A stretch of 54,442 bases of DNA from an uncultured Lachnospiraceae bacterium (GTDB taxonomy: Bacteria > Bacillota > Clostridia > Lachnospirales > Lachnospiraceae). The translations under genes and the position numbers were made by a program. The DNA is taken from positions 1 to 54,442 of the forward strand of contig CADBNF010000026.1 in the NCBI GenBank assembly GCA_902796005.1. Direction: 5' to 3'. Shown one piece after another: positions 8,856 to 18,610 of the stretch (position 1 is its first letter; each line of letters begins with the position of its first letter). The notes below the pieces were generated by a model, which saw only the letters and a program-made list of their open reading frames with translations, did no database searches and was not told the DNA's origin.

Positions 8856-9889
8856 ATATAAGGCTGCTGTCTTATACTTCTGCCGGGGCGGCACTGGCCG
8901 AAACCATGGCAGGGAAGCTTTCGGGCCTTGGGCATGACTGTACCTGTTATGCCCCGGAAAAGTATGCCCCGAAGGGGACGGTTCCCCTGGCCACGGATTC
9001 CTCCGGCTGGGCAAAGGAGGGCTTTGCCGAAGCGGACGCTCTGGTTTTCATCTGTGCGGCCGGTATTGCGGTCAGGGCCATCGCGCCGTATGTGAAAAGC
9101 AAGAAGGAGGACCCGGCCGTCATTCTCTGCGATGAGCTGGGAAGGTACTGCGTGCCCCTGCTGTCGGGCCATCTGGGCGGGGCGAACGAGCTGGCCCTGG
9201 AGATTGCCCGGACAACCGGCGCGGAACCGGTGCTGACCACCGGCACCGACCTTCACGGGCTTTTTGCCGTGGACGTTTTCGCGAAGAAGAACCATCTGTA
9301 TATCGGAAGCATGCTGCTGGCAAAGGAGGTGTCCGCCGCCCTTCTTCGGGGGGAAAGCGTGGGCTTTGAAAGTGACCTTCCGGTAAAGGGAGAGCTTCCC
9401 GAAGGCCTTACCCGGGAGGTTGGGCCGGCTTTGGGCATCTGCATTACCGCGGATCCGGATAAAAAGCCCTTTGAAAAAACCCTGCAGCTTATCCCGATGC
9501 AGTATGCGGCGGGCCTGGGCTGCCGCAGGGAAAAAAGCGAGGAAGAGCTGGAAGCCTTTTTCTTACAGGAGCTGGAAAAGGCCGGCGTTCGCCGGCAGCA
9601 GGTCCGCTGTATCGCCAGCATAGACGTGAAAAAGGACGAAGAGGCGATTCTGGCCCTTTCCCGGAAATACCGGCTGCCCTTTGCGGTGTTTTCCGCGGAG
9701 GAGCTGGAAAGGGTGCCGGGAGAATTTACAACCTCGGAATTTGTAAAAAAGGTCACCGGCGTGGATTCCGTCTGCGAACGGGCCGCGGCTGCGGCATCGG
9801 GCGGAAGGCTGGTGGTGAAAAAACAGGCAGCCGGCGGCTGTACATTTGCGCTGGCGCAATATGATCAGGAGGAAATACATTTTGGCTAA
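8852..9889 (+). CDS. cbiG: cobalt-precorrin-5A hydrolase CbiG
   Basis: CbiG opens the delta-lactone of cobalt-precorrin-5A and releases acetaldehyde, the ring contraction step. The product of 345 residues has the N-terminal domain with VFICAAGIAVRAIAPYV and LLSGHLGGANELA, a middle linker, and the C-terminal CbiG domain with GLGCRREKSEEEL. Translation starts at a GTG whose first bases overlap the cbiF stop. GGTGGAGG lies just upstream. Confidence 0.95.
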   Translation: MNIRLLSYTSAGAALAETMAGKLSGLGHDCTCYAPEKYAPKGTVPLATDSSGWAKEGFAEADALVFICAAGIAVRAIAPYVKSKKEDPAVILCDELGRYCVPLLSGHLGGANELALEIARTTGAEPVLTTGTDLHGLFAVDVFAKKNHLYIGSMLLAKEVSAALLRGESVGFESDLPVKGELPEGLTREVGPALGICITADPDKKPFEKTLQLIPMQYAAGLGCRREKSEEELEAFFLQELEKAGVRRQQVRCIASIDVKKDEEAILALSRKYRLPFAVFSAEELERVPGEFTTSEFVKKVTGVDSVCERAAAAASGGRLVVKKQAAGGCTFALAQYDQEEIHFG

Positions 9890-10613
9890 ACTGTATGTTG
9901 TGGGCATCGGCCCGGGAAGCTATGAAAATATGACCATGAGAGCCCAGCAGGCTCTGGCCGGCTGTGATGTTATCGTGGGATACAATGTCTATGTGGATCT
10001 GGTGAAGGATCATTTTGCGGACAAGGAATTCCTGACCACCCCCATGCGTAAGGAGGTGGAGCGCTGCGAGCTGGCGCTGGAAAAGGCCCAGGAGGGCAGG
10101 ACCGTCGCCATGATCTGCTCCGGTGACGCCGGCGTATACGGCATGAGCGGCCTTATCGAGGAGCTGGCGGTGAAGTATCCGGATGTGGAAGTGGAGACCG
10201 TGCCCGGCGTATCCGCCGTACTTTCCGGCGCTGCCGTTTTAGGCGCTGCCCTGATGCACGATTTCGCCGTGATTTCCTTAAGCGACTGGCTGACCCCCTG
10301 GGAAAAGATCGAAAAACGGCTGGCCTTTGCGGCCCAGGCGGATTTTGTCATGTGCTTCTACAATCCCTCCAGCCACGTGCGCAAGGATTACCTGCAGAAG
10401 GCCTGTGAAATCCTGCTGCAGTATATTTCTCCCGAAACCGTATGCGGTATCGTGAAAAATATCGGCAGGGAAGGCCAGGAAGCGACCGTCCTTACCCTGG
10501 GAGAGCTGAAGGACACGCCGGTGGATATGTTCTCCACCGTCTTTGTGGGCAATTCCCAGACGAAGAAGATCGGCAATAAGATGGTAACACCGAGAGGATA
10601 CAAGCATGATTAA
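9882..10613 (+). CDS. cbiH: cobalt-factor III / precorrin-3B C17-methyltransferase CbiH
   Basis: CbiH methylates C17 and drives ring contraction in the anaerobic route. The start chosen is TTG at 9882, because AGGAGG lies eight bases upstream and the protein then begins directly with the conserved LYVVGIGPGSYENMT block. This gives 243 residues, the usual CbiH length; the in-frame ATG at 9846 would add an unrelated stretch. Other motifs are MICSGDAGVYGMSG, VPGVSAVLSGAAVLGA and CFYNPSS. It overlaps cbiG and the following fusion gene by 8 bases each. Confidence 0.95.
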   Translation: MAKLYVVGIGPGSYENMTMRAQQALAGCDVIVGYNVYVDLVKDHFADKEFLTTPMRKEVERCELALEKAQEGRTVAMICSGDAGVYGMSGLIEELAVKYPDVEVETVPGVSAVLSGAAVLGAALMHDFAVISLSDWLTPWEKIEKRLAFAAQADFVMCFYNPSSHVRKDYLQKACEILLQYISPETVCGIVKNIGREGQEATVLTLGELKDTPVDMFSTVFVGNSQTKKIGNKMVTPRGYKHD

Positions 10614-12588
10614 TGTGCTTCTTTTTGCCGGAACCACGGAAGGCAGGGAAGTGGCGGAGGCTGTAAGCGGAAAGAACATTTCCCTGACGGTTTCCGTGGC
10701 AACGGAATACGGTGAAACGGGATTTCCGGAGACGGAAAATATTCACGTGATTTCCGGAAGAAAGGATGAGGGGCAGATCCTGGACCTTATCCGCGAACTG
10801 CAGGCGGAGCTGGTGATAGACGCCACCCACCCCTATGCGGCGGAGGTGACGAAAATCCTGCGCAAGGTCTGCGAAGAATCCGGCACGGAGTATCTCCGCC
10901 TGCTTCGGCAGGAAGACCTTTCCGGCACGGAGAACGCTGTCTTTGTGAATGATACGAAGGAAGCGGCGGCTTTCCTGAATACGGTGACGGGAAGCGCGCT
11001 TCTGACCACGGGCAGTAAAGAGCTGGCGACCTATACCACGGTTACGGATTACAAAAACCGCCTGTTTGCCCGCATCCTTCCCCTGCCGGACGGTATGGAG
11101 AAGGCGGCGGCCCTGGGCTATGACGGAAAGCACGTCATCGGCATGCAGGGACCCTTTACCGAGGAAATGAACACCGCCATGCTTAAAATGCTGGGTGTGC
11201 AGTACCTGGTAACCAAGGATACCGGCAATGCCGGCGGCTTTTCCGAGAAAATCCGCGCGGCGAAAAGCTGCGGCGTCACCCCGATCATTATCCGCCGTCC
11301 CCTGGCGGAGGAGGGCATAAGCGTGGCGGAGTGCCTGGAGCTTCTGGGAAAACGCTGCGGCTTTACCCCGGAAAAAAGGAAAAAGGTCACCATCCTCGGT
11401 ACGGGCATGGGAAGCGCAGCCACCATGACCGAACAGGCGGAGGAGGCCTGCCGTTCCTGCGGACTTATCGTAGGGGCGAAACGGCTTACGGAAAGCCTGT
11501 CCCGGTTCGGCAAGCCCTCGAAGAACGCGGTGCTGGCCGAGGACATCGAGAAAATCATCCGGGAAAGCGAAGCGGAGGCTGTCGTGGTGGCCATGTCCGG
11601 CGACACGGGCTTTTTCAGCGGCACCAAGACCCTGCTTCCCCTGATTGCGGACCTTAAGCCCGTCGTATTGCCGGGGATTTCCTCCTTCCAGTATTTTGCG
11701 GCCCGGGCCGGCCTGTCCTGGGACAATGCCCTGCTGGTCAGCGCCCACGGCAGAAGCTGCAATTACGTGGCGAAAATCCGGAAGAACAAAAAGGTATTTG
11801 CCCTGACCGGGGGAGAATCCCGGGTAAAGGATATCCTGGAGGCCCTGGCGGAAAACGGCCTGGGCTTCGTCCGGATAACCGTAGGGGAAAACCTTTCCTA
11901 TGAAAACGAGACCATTACCCGCGGCACGGTACAGGAGCTGGCCGGAAGAGAATTCGATTCCCTGGCGGTCATCTGCGCGGAAAACGATCGGGCGGAAGCG
12001 CTTCCGGCGGGCTACGGCTGGGAGGATGAGGCCTTCCTTCGGGCAGAGGTGCCCATGACAAAGCAGGAAATCCGCACCGTCACCCTGGCCAAACTGGCCC
12101 TTACCCGGACGTCCCTGTGCTGGGATGTGGGTGCCGGCACGGGCTCCGTATCCCTGGAGATGGCGAACCTTGCCGAGGACGGAGAGGTCTACGCCGTGGA
12201 GCAGAAGGAAGAGGCCTGCGATCTTATCGAAAAGAACAAAAAGCATCTGGGCATCACCAATGTGACGGTGGTACGCGGAAAAGCCCCCGAGGCCATGAAG
12301 GACCTGCCCGCCCCCACCCATGTATTTGTGGGCGGCAGCAGCGGCAACCTAAGGGAAATCCTGCAGCTGGTGCTGGAGAAAAATCCCGCCGCGCGGATTG
12401 TCATCAACGCGGTGACCGCGGAAACCATTGCGGAATCCGTGGAGGTGCTCAAAGAGCTTCCCGTAACCGACCCGGATATCGTCCAGCTGTCCGCCGCAAG
12501 GGGCAGGAAGCTGGGAAGATACCACCTGATGACGGCGGTGAACCCGGTGTTCATCTTTACCTGCGAAGGGAGGAAGGCAGATGAATAA
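10606..12588 (+). CDS. cbiJET: CbiJ-CbiE-CbiT triple fusion (cobalt-precorrin-6A reductase / C5,C15-methyltransferase, decarboxylating)
   Basis: The 660-residue product joins three enzymes. Residues about 1-255 are CbiJ (LLFAGTTEGREVAE, DATHPYAAEVTK, KDTGNAGGF), which reduces cobalt-precorrin-6A. Residues about 260-460 are CbiE (ILGTGMGSAATMT, VAMSGDTGFFSGT, LPGISSFQYFAARAG), the C5 methyltransferase. Residues about 475-655 are CbiT (PMTKQEIRTV, DVGAGTGSVSLEMA, NAVTAET), the C15 methyltransferase and C12 acetate decarboxylase. CbiE-CbiT fusion (CobL-like) is common; CbiJ at the front is less so. There is no internal stop or frameshift. Fusion would let the three consecutive steps hand on labile intermediates. 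It overlaps cbiH and cbiA by 8 bases each. Confidence 0.95.
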   Translation: MINVLLFAGTTEGREVAEAVSGKNISLTVSVATEYGETGFPETENIHVISGRKDEGQILDLIRELQAELVIDATHPYAAEVTKILRKVCEESGTEYLRLLRQEDLSGTENAVFVNDTKEAAAFLNTVTGSALLTTGSKELATYTTVTDYKNRLFARILPLPDGMEKAAALGYDGKHVIGMQGPFTEEMNTAMLKMLGVQYLVTKDTGNAGGFSEKIRAAKSCGVTPIIIRRPLAEEGISVAECLELLGKRCGFTPEKRKKVTILGTGMGSAATMTEQAEEACRSCGLIVGAKRLTESLSRFGKPSKNAVLAEDIEKIIRESEAEAVVVAMSGDTGFFSGTKTLLPLIADLKPVVLPGISSFQYFAARAGLSWDNALLVSAHGRSCNYVAKIRKNKKVFALTGGESRVKDILEALAENGLGFVRITVGENLSYENETITRGTVQELAGREFDSLAVICAENDRAEALPAGYGWEDEAFLRAEVPMTKQEIRTVTLAKLALTRTSLCWDVGAGTGSVSLEMANLAEDGEVYAVEQKEEACDLIEKNKKHLGITNVTVVRGKAPEAMKDLPAPTHVFVGGSSGNLREILQLVLEKNPAARIVINAVTAETIAESVEVLKELPVTDPDIVQLSAARGRKLGRYHLMTAVNPVFIFTCEGRKADE

Positions 12589-13972
12589 TCCCCGGATCCT
12601 GCTGGCGGCCCCGGCTTCCGGCAGCGGAAAAACCATGATTACCTGCGGCATCCTGCAGGCGCTGCACGACCGCGGCATGAAGGTTTCCTCCTTCAAGTGC
12701 GGACCGGATTACATCGATCCCATGTTTCATGAGAAGGTAATCCACGTCCGTTCCGGCAACCTGGATCCCTTCTTCTGTGACGAGGAAATGCTGGTCCGCC
12801 TGTTCAAAAGGAACGCGGAGGGGACCGATATTTCCGTGATTGAAGGAGTTATGGGGTATTATGACGGCCTGGCGGCCGAATCCGACCGGGCCTCCTCCTA
12901 CCATGTGGCGAAAAGCCTTAGAAGCCCGGTTATCCTTATCGTAAATGCCAGGGGCCAGAGCCTTTCCGCCCTGGCGACCCTGAAGGGCTTTCTGGAATTC
13001 CGCCAGGACAGCCGGATAAAGGGCGTGATCTTCAACCAGATGCAGGAGCGGATTTTCCAGTCCCTGAAGCCCGAGGTGGAAAAGCTGGGCATTACGCCCA
13101 TCGGATATGTGCCCAAGGCCGAGGAAATGGTGATTGAAAGCCGGCATCTGGGTCTGGTTACCCCCGGGGAAATCGAGGACCTTTCCGAACGGCTGAAAAA
13201 GCTGGCGGACATGCTGGAGAAAACCCTGGATATGGACGCCCTCATCCGGATGGCGAAATTTGCCGGAGAGCTGCCGAAGATCCCGGAGACGAAGCTGCCC
13301 GAGGGCAGGGACGTCCGCGTGGCAGTGGCAAAGGACGAGGCCTTCTGCTTCTTTTACAAGGACAACCTGTACCTGCTGGAAAAGCTGGGGGCGAAGCTTA
13401 CTTATTTCTCACCGATACATGACAAAAGGCTGCCCGAGGGGGTGCAGGGACTTCTCCTGCCCGGGGGATACCCGGAGCTTTACGCACAGCAGCTTTCGGA
13501 AAACGTCTCCATGCGGACCTCCATTGCGGAGGCGGTGAAGGCCGGCCTTCCCACCCTTGCGGAATGCGGGGGCTTCATGTACCTGCATGAGGAGATGGAG
13601 GACATGGAAGGAAAATCCTGGCCCATGTGCGGCATCATTCCCGCAAAAAGCTGGCGCACAAACCGGCTGGGACGGTTCGGCTATATCAACCTTACGGCGA
13701 AAATCTCCACAGGCATCCTGCGGAAAAATGACCAGATCCGCGGCCATGAATTCCACTATTTTGAAAGCGGTAGCTGCGGAGAGGCCTGCCGGGCAGACAA
13801 GCCCTCGGGAACACGAAGCTGGGACTGCATCCATGCCGAGGGCAATCTGGTGGCGGGCTTCCCCCATCTGTTTTATGAAGCAAATCCGGAAATCGCCGCC
13901 CGTTTCCTGCGCAGGTGCGCGGAATGGACGGAAGACGGCAGTAAGAATCCTGCCGGGGAGGAGGAAAGATGA
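12581..13972 (+). CDS. cbiA: cobyrinate a,c-diamide synthase CbiA
   Basis: CbiA uses ATP and glutamine to amidate the a and c side chains. The 463-residue product has the N-terminal P-loop [10 protein letters not shown], the block [13 protein letters not shown], and the C-terminal glutamine amidotransferase domain with [13 protein letters not shown], the nucleophile region [12 protein letters not shown] and the late GHEFHYFE. The start overlaps the fusion gene by 8 bases and the stop overlaps cbiP by 4. Confidence 0.96.
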   Translation: MNNPRILLAAPASGSGKTMITCGILQALHDRGMKVSSFKCGPDYIDPMFHEKVIHVRSGNLDPFFCDEEMLVRLFKRNAEGTDISVIEGVMGYYDGLAAESDRASSYHVAKSLRSPVILIVNARGQSLSALATLKGFLEFRQDSRIKGVIFNQMQERIFQSLKPEVEKLGITPIGYVPKAEEMVIESRHLGLVTPGEIEDLSERLKKLADMLEKTLDMDALIRMAKFAGELPKIPETKLPEGRDVRVAVAKDEAFCFFYKDNLYLLEKLGAKLTYFSPIHDKRLPEGVQGLLLPGGYPELYAQQLSENVSMRTSIAEAVKAGLPTLAECGGFMYLHEEMEDMEGKSWPMCGIIPAKSWRTNRLGRFGYINLTAKISTGILRKNDQIRGHEFHYFESGSCGEACRADKPSGTRSWDCIHAEGNLVAGFPHLFYEANPEIAARFLRRCAEWTEDGSKNPAGEEER

Positions 13973-15468
13973 CAAAGTCAATCATGGTACAGGGAACCAT
14001 GTCCAATGCGGGCAAGAGCATCCTGGCGGCAGGCCTGTGCCGGGTGTTCAAACAGGACGGCTATCGTGTAGCGCCCTTTAAAGCCCAGAATATGGCCCTG
14101 AATTCTTTTATTACCTCTGAAGGACTGGAAATGGGCCGGGCCCAGGTGGTGCAGGCGGAGGCGGCGGGCATGGAGCCCTCCGTTCTGATGAACCCCATTC
14201 TTTTAAAGCCCACCAACGATACCGGCTCCCAGGTCATCGTCAACGGCGAGGTGCTGGGACAGTATTCCGCCCGGGACTATTTCGCCATGAAAAGACAGCT
14301 GATCCCCGACGTGCAGAAGGCCTATGACAAGTTAAGCGAAAGGGCTGACATCATTGTCATCGAAGGCGCGGGCAGCCCGGCGGAGATCAACCTGAAGGAC
14401 GACGACGTGTTCGTGAACATGGGCATGGCCAAAATGGCGAAGTCCCCGGTGCTCCTGGTGGGGGATATCGACAGGGGCGGCGTCTTTGCCCAGCTTCTGG
14501 GAACAGTGGAGCTGCTGGACCCCGAGGAAAGAGCCATGGTCAAGGGCGTGGTCATCAACAAATTCCGGGGCGACGAATCCATCCTCACCCCCGGCATCAA
14601 AATGCTGGAGGACCTCATCCACATCCCGGTGGTGGGCGTCGTGCCCTACCTGCACCTGGACATCGACGATGAGGACAGCCTGTCCGAACGGCTGACCAAC
14701 AAGGAAGCAGACCTTATCGATATTGCGGTCATCCGGGTACCAAGGCTTTCCAATTTCACCGACTTCCGTTCCCTGGAGGCGGTGGCCGGCGTCTCTGTCC
14801 GCTACGTGGAAAATACCGCCCAGCTCGGCGCGCCGGACATGATTATCCTGCCCGGCACCAAGAATACCATGAAGGATCTTCTGTGGCTGCGCCAGAACGG
14901 CCTGGAGGCCAGGATCAAGAGCTTTGCGGCAGCAGGCGGCCCGGTCTTCGGCATCTGCGGCGGCTACCAGATGCTTGGCGAGCACCTTTCCGACCCCTAC
15001 GGGGTGGAGGAAGGCGGCGAAATCCGGGGCATCGGCCTGCTTCCCGTGTCCACCGTATTTTCACAGCAGAAGACCAGGACCCGGGTGGACGGTACCTTCG
15101 GAAAGATGGAGGGCCTGTTTGCCGGCCTTACGGGTCATCCCTTCGAGGGCTATGAAATCCACATGGGAGAGACGGAAAGCGCCTCCCCGGTGGTGGGCGT
15201 CAGGGATTCCGTAACGGGCACATCCCGGCTGGACGGCTGCCAGGCGGGCAATGTATACGGCTGCTATATTCACGGCGTCCTGGACGCGGACGAGGTGGCC
15301 GGCACCATTATCCGTACCCTGGCGGAGAAAAAGGGCATCGACCCTGCCATGCTGGGCAAAATCTCCGGCGAGGAGCACAAGCAGCAGCAGTATGACCTGC
15401 TGGCCCAGTCCCTGCGGGACCATATGGACATCCCGCTCATCTATAAAATTCTTCAGGAGGGTGTATAA
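13969..15468 (+). CDS. cbiP: cobyric acid synthase CbiP/CobQ
   Basis: CbiP amidates the b, d, e and g side chains of adenosylcobyrinate a,c-diamide. The 499-residue product has [27 protein letters not shown], the central [12 protein letters not shown] and [11 protein letters not shown] blocks, and a C-terminal amidotransferase domain with [11 protein letters not shown] and [10 protein letters not shown]. It begins four bases inside cbiA and its stop directly touches the cbiC start codon. Confidence 0.97.
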   Translation: MTKSIMVQGTMSNAGKSILAAGLCRVFKQDGYRVAPFKAQNMALNSFITSEGLEMGRAQVVQAEAAGMEPSVLMNPILLKPTNDTGSQVIVNGEVLGQYSARDYFAMKRQLIPDVQKAYDKLSERADIIVIEGAGSPAEINLKDDDVFVNMGMAKMAKSPVLLVGDIDRGGVFAQLLGTVELLDPEERAMVKGVVINKFRGDESILTPGIKMLEDLIHIPVVGVVPYLHLDIDDEDSLSERLTNKEADLIDIAVIRVPRLSNFTDFRSLEAVAGVSVRYVENTAQLGAPDMIILPGTKNTMKDLLWLRQNGLEARIKSFAAAGGPVFGICGGYQMLGEHLSDPYGVEEGGEIRGIGLLPVSTVFSQQKTRTRVDGTFGKMEGLFAGLTGHPFEGYEIHMGETESASPVVGVRDSVTGTSRLDGCQAGNVYGCYIHGVLDADEVAGTIIRTLAEKKGIDPAMLGKISGEEHKQQQYDLLAQSLRDHMDIPLIYKILQEGV

Positions 15469-16107
15469 ATGCTGAAAATTGAAAACATTGCTCCGATGGA
15501 TATTGAAAAGGAAAGCTTTGCCACCATCACCCGGGAGCTGGGGGATCGTGTGCTGGACCCGGAGCAGGCGCCTATTATCAAGCGGGTTATCCACACCACG
15601 GCGGATTTTGAGTATGCGGATACCCTGTATTTCTCCCCGGATGTGGTGGAGAAGGCCAAAGAAGCCATCAAAGGCGGCGCGCTCATCGTCACCGATACCC
15701 AGATGGCCTGGTCCGGCATCAACAAGAAGTCCGCGGCGAAATTCGGCTGTGAGGTGAAGTGCTTCATGTCCGATGAGGATGTGGCGGCGGAAGCGAAAAA
15801 ACAGGGGGTAACCCGGGCCCGGATCAGCATGGACAAGGGTGCGTCCTTCGGGGAAAACGTTATCTTTGTCATCGGCAATGCCCCGACGGCCCTTATCCGG
15901 CTGCGGGAGCTGATTGACGAGGGCTTCAGGCCGAAGCTTATCGTGGGCGTTCCCGTAGGCTTTGTCAACGTAGTGGTGTCCAAGGAGCTCATCATGGAGA
16001 CGGACATTCCCTGCATCATCGCCAGGGGCAGAAAAGGCGGCAGCAATGTGGCTGCCTGCATCATCAATGCACTGCTCTATGTGATGGACGAAAAAAGAGG
16101 ACAGTAA
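15469..16107 (+). CDS. cbiC: cobalt-precorrin-8 methylmutase CbiC
   Basis: CbiC moves the methyl group from C11 to C12, giving cobyrinate. The 212-residue product has the conserved catalytic region IKRVIHTTADFEYA with the active histidine, then TDTQMAWSGI and GNAPTALIRL, and ends with ARGRKGGSNVAACIINALL. AGGAGG at 15455-15460 lies inside cbiP. This is the last gene of the corrin operon and is followed by a terminator. Confidence 0.96.
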   Translation: MLKIENIAPMDIEKESFATITRELGDRVLDPEQAPIIKRVIHTTADFEYADTLYFSPDVVEKAKEAIKGGALIVTDTQMAWSGINKKSAAKFGCEVKCFMSDEDVAAEAKKQGVTRARISMDKGASFGENVIFVIGNAPTALIRLRELIDEGFRPKLIVGVPVGFVNVVVSKELIMETDIPCIIARGRKGGSNVAACIINALLYVMDEKRGQ

Positions 16108-16125
16108 AGTATCCGAATAAGAAAA

Positions 16126-16146
16126 CCGCCCTTCGGGGCGGCTTTC
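16126..16146 (+). terminator. bidirectional terminator between cbiC and the methyltransferase gene
   Basis: CCGCCC at 16126-16131 pairs with GGGCGG at 16136-16141 around a TTCG loop. T-rich bases follow on the plus strand and, after the complementary A-run, on the minus strand too. It lies between two convergent genes. Confidence 0.85.
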
Positions 16147-16848
16147 TTATTTCCGGGCGATGATAAACCAGGTGGCGGCTTCGGGGCCTTCCCCGGGCAG
16201 CAGCCTGTGGCCGCGCTGCAGGAGGGTAAGGCCGGCTTTTTCCAGCAGCCCGGTCACCGCATCGACGTCGTGCAGCTTTTCCCGGATATCCTCGCTGACC
16301 GTCTGCACCTCCCGGTCGAAGACCTCGATATGCAGCCGGATAACGTCATCCTCTCTGGTGGTCCGGAACACGGCCCTTGTCCGCTCGTCATAGTCCAGGG
16401 TAAAGGGCTCGTCATCGGGGATTTCCCGCTCGTTCAGCAGATCGAAGACGAAGAGCCCGCCGGGCTGCAGACAGCCGGCCACATTTACGAAGACCTTTTC
16501 CACGTCGGAAAGGGAGAAGAGGTGATTCAGGGCATCTCCCGTGCAGGTGACCAGGTCCACGGGCCCCTCCGGCTTCCAGCAGTTCATATCCCCCACGGAA
16601 AAGGACAGATCGGGGGCATTTTCCCGGGCAACGGCAATCATGTCCGCGGACAAATCCACGCCGCAGGCGGAAATGCCGGCTTCGGAAAGCTTCCGGCAGA
16701 GAATGCCGGTGCCGCAGCCCAGGTCCAGGGCTGATTTTACCGCAATGCCCGCATGGGCAAGCCAGGCGAGGAGTTCTTCGGCAAATACCTCCGGGTAGAC
16801 GTTCCAGCCGAATTCATTGTAGACACGGCAGAATACACTGCTGTACAT
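16147..16848 (-). CDS. class I SAM-dependent methyltransferase
   Basis: The 233-residue product has a Rossmann-type SAM domain: ALDLGCGTGILCRKL as motif I, GVDLSADMIAVA as motif II, and DLVTCTGDALNHL as the acidic post-motif. The start at 16848 (MYSSVF) is chosen because AAAGAGG lies seven bases upstream; an in-frame ATG twelve codons earlier lacks a site. It is convergent with the cbi operon, so it is not part of it. The acceptor substrate cannot be read from the sequence. It resembles small-molecule methyltransferases. Confidence 0.85.
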   Translation of the reverse strand: MYSSVFCRVYNEFGWNVYPEVFAEELLAWLAHAGIAVKSALDLGCGTGILCRKLSEAGISACGVDLSADMIAVARENAPDLSFSVGDMNCWKPEGPVDLVTCTGDALNHLFSLSDVEKVFVNVAGCLQPGGLFVFDLLNEREIPDDEPFTLDYDERTRAVFRTTREDDVIRLHIEVFDREVQTVSEDIREKLHDVDAVTGLLEKAGLTLLQRGHRLLPGEGPEAATWFIIARK

Positions 16849-16952
16849 GGATATACCTCTTTTTTCTGCAGATTTCTGCATCAATCTTAAAGCACGCCGC
16901 CTCCGGCGTCAACTGCAACAAAAACCGGAGAGAAAACGAAAAAAGAATGCCC

Positions 16953-16987
16953 TTGAAAGCCTACAAAATCCATAGTATTATAGGATT
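16953..16987 (+). promoter_or_regulatory. promoter and candidate Rrf2 operator of the regulator gene
   Basis: TTGAAA at 16953-16958 and TATTAT at 16976-16981 are 17 bases apart. An inverted repeat AATCC (16967-16971) with GGATT (16983-16987) spans the -10 box. Rrf2 proteins of the IscR/CymR type often repress their own promoter from such a place. The pairing of protein and site is inferred. Confidence 0.6.
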
Positions 16988-17050
16988 ATCGAAGCTGCTG
17001 TAAGAGGACTTCCGGTCCGTACATTATAAAAAGACAGAGGCGGTGCGCGT

Positions 17051-17488
17051 ATGATGATTTCGACCAGGGGCAGATATGCCCTGCGGATGATGGTGGATTT
17101 GGCGGAGCATAAGACGGAAGGCTATATTTCCTTAAAGGATATTGCCGAAAGACAGGAGGTCTCCAAGAAATACCTGGAGCAGATCATCCCCATGATGAAC
17201 CGTTCCGGGCTTTTGCAGACGGTAAGAGGGTACCAGGGCGGATACCGCTTAAGCCGGGAGCCGAAGGAAATCTCCGTCTGGGAGATCTTAAATGCCGCGG
17301 AGGGCAGCATGGTGCCCGTGGCCTGCCTGGAAAGCGAGAAAAATACCTGTCCCCGCAGCGGGGAATGCGCAACCCTTCCCGTCTGGGAGGGCCTGAAGGA
17401 CGTGGTCAGCGAATACTTAAGCGGCATTTCCCTGCAGACCATTCTGGAGGAAAAGCAGGCGAAGGCGGGAAACAGCTACACCATCTGA
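17051..17488 (+). CDS. Rrf2/IscR-family transcriptional regulator
   Basis: The 145-residue product has the Rrf2 winged helix at about 1-70 (STRGRYALRMMVDLAEH, SLKDIAERQEVSKKYLEQI, VRGYQGGYRLSR). Three cysteines follow at 92, 100 and 106, spaced C-x7-C-x5-C, close to the Fe-S ligands of IscR. It could therefore sense Fe-S or cysteine status. The neighbouring metY-cysK-nifS-nifU operon fits that role, and similar half-sites lie in both promoters. A CymR-type role in cysteine control is the main alternative, but CymR lacks the cysteines. Confidence 0.9.
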   Translation: MMISTRGRYALRMMVDLAEHKTEGYISLKDIAERQEVSKKYLEQIIPMMNRSGLLQTVRGYQGGYRLSREPKEISVWEILNAAEGSMVPVACLESEKNTCPRSGECATLPVWEGLKDVVSEYLSGISLQTILEEKQAKAGNSYTI

Positions 17489-17508
17489 AAAGACAGTGAA
17501 AAGAAATA

Positions 17509-17532
17509 AGCCGGGAGCTCCCGGCTTTTTTT
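17509..17532 (+). terminator. terminator after the Rrf2 gene
   Basis: A perfect palindrome AGCCGGGAGCTCCCGGCT at 17509-17526 is followed by a run of T. It also lies just beyond the stop codon of the convergent hydrolase gene. Confidence 0.88.
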
Positions 17533-17534
17533 CT

Positions 17535-18341
17535 TTATGGCAGCCATTTTTTGTAAAGATCCGGCCGCCTCCTGTCAAAATAGGAAATATTGTGCATATC
17601 ATCCTGCTTTCCTTCCCGGGGAAGGGGACCGGACAGGGGGCAGAGGAGGATTTCCTCCTCCGGACCGAAATATTCCGCCGCCAGCTCCCCCTTCGGGTCG
17701 TAGACCGCAAGGCCGCCGCCCCTTTTGCCGGAGGCCGCCGTCAGTCCGTTGACTGCCAGGACGTACATGCCGTTGTCCGAGGCCCGGGCAGGCAGGTGCT
17801 TCTGCCAGAGGCTTTTACATCTTTCGCCCGCCATGCCGGAGGCGTAGGGCGCCAGGAAAACGTCGCAGCCCCGGCTGCGGCAGATGCCGGCGATTTCCGG
17901 GATATGGGTTTCCCAGCAAAGGCAGAGGCCGACGGTCAGTCCGAAGGCGGAAAGCACGGGGAAAGCCTCTCCCGCGGCAAAAACCGCCTGTTCCCGGCTG
18001 CCCAGGTGGGTTTTCCGGTAGATCACATGGCCCTCTGGCCCGGCCAGCAGCTGGCTGATGTACAGGCAGTCCCCGGCCTTTTCCAGAAAGCCGAAGGACA
18101 GCAGGATATTCTTTTCCTCCGCCAGATGACAGAGCCGCTGCACGGCAGGGTCATCGGCTGCCAGGGCATACCGGGCCGGCGCGGTCACCGTATAGCCGGT
18201 CAGGGAGCATTCCGGAAAGCAGAAGAGCCTTCCGCCTGCGGCCAGGCCTTTTTCGATAACGGCTTCCATACGGTCCTGGTTGCCGGCCTGGTCACCGGGA
18301 ACCGGGTAAAGCTGCGGAAGAACCGCGGTAATCTTTTCCAT
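17535..18341 (-). CDS. carbon-nitrogen hydrolase (nitrilase superfamily)
   Basis: The 268-residue product has the nitrilase-fold catalytic triad: Glu in FPECSLTGY, Lys in VIYRKTHLG and Cys in LCLCWETHIPE. Family members cleave amides, nitriles or carbamoyl groups in the cytoplasm. The length fits a single-domain amidohydrolase. TCTCCTCC on the plus strand just before the start is a strong minus-strand ribosome site. The gene stands alone between the regulator and the sulfur operon. The substrate is unknown. Confidence 0.87.
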   Translation of the reverse strand: MEKITAVLPQLYPVPGDQAGNQDRMEAVIEKGLAAGGRLFCFPECSLTGYTVTAPARYALAADDPAVQRLCHLAEEKNILLSFGFLEKAGDCLYISQLLAGPEGHVIYRKTHLGSREQAVFAAGEAFPVLSAFGLTVGLCLCWETHIPEIAGICRSRGCDVFLAPYASGMAGERCKSLWQKHLPARASDNGMYVLAVNGLTAASGKRGGGLAVYDPKGELAAEYFGPEEEILLCPLSGPLPREGKQDDMHNISYFDRRRPDLYKKWLP

Positions 18342-18563
18342 TTCTCCTCCGGGATAAGCGTCTTAAGGTTCTTTTCTTATCTTACCGGCGCTGCCGGCTG
18401 TTATTCCGCTGCTTTCCCGGGACAGAAGGGAAGCAGCAAATCATGTTCCGGCATAAGTATACCATAAACCGGGGAAAACCGCCTTAAAAACAGGAGAGAA
18501 AAATAAAAAGCCCCGTAAGGGTATGAGCAATAAAAGAAATGAAAAATATTCCTATAAAACCTA

Positions 18564-18592
18564 TTGACAAAGTAGGATTTGTGCGGTATTCT
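18564..18592 (+). promoter_or_regulatory. promoter of the sulfur / Fe-S operon with candidate Rrf2 half-sites
   Basis: TTGACA at 18564-18569 and TATTCT at 18587-18592 are 17 bases apart. AACCTA just before the -35 and TAGGATT inside the spacer form an imperfect inverted repeat. It resembles the repeat in the Rrf2 promoter, though the inner spacing is two bases longer. Confidence 0.7.
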
Positions 18593-18610
18593 ACCTTCAA
18601 CATCCGAAAA

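Noticed and set aside
10492..12321. 609-codon open frame on the minus strand
   Set aside because: It lies wholly opposite cbiH and the cbiJET fusion, whose motifs are clear. It has no family motif and no ribosome site; GC-rich genes give such shadows.
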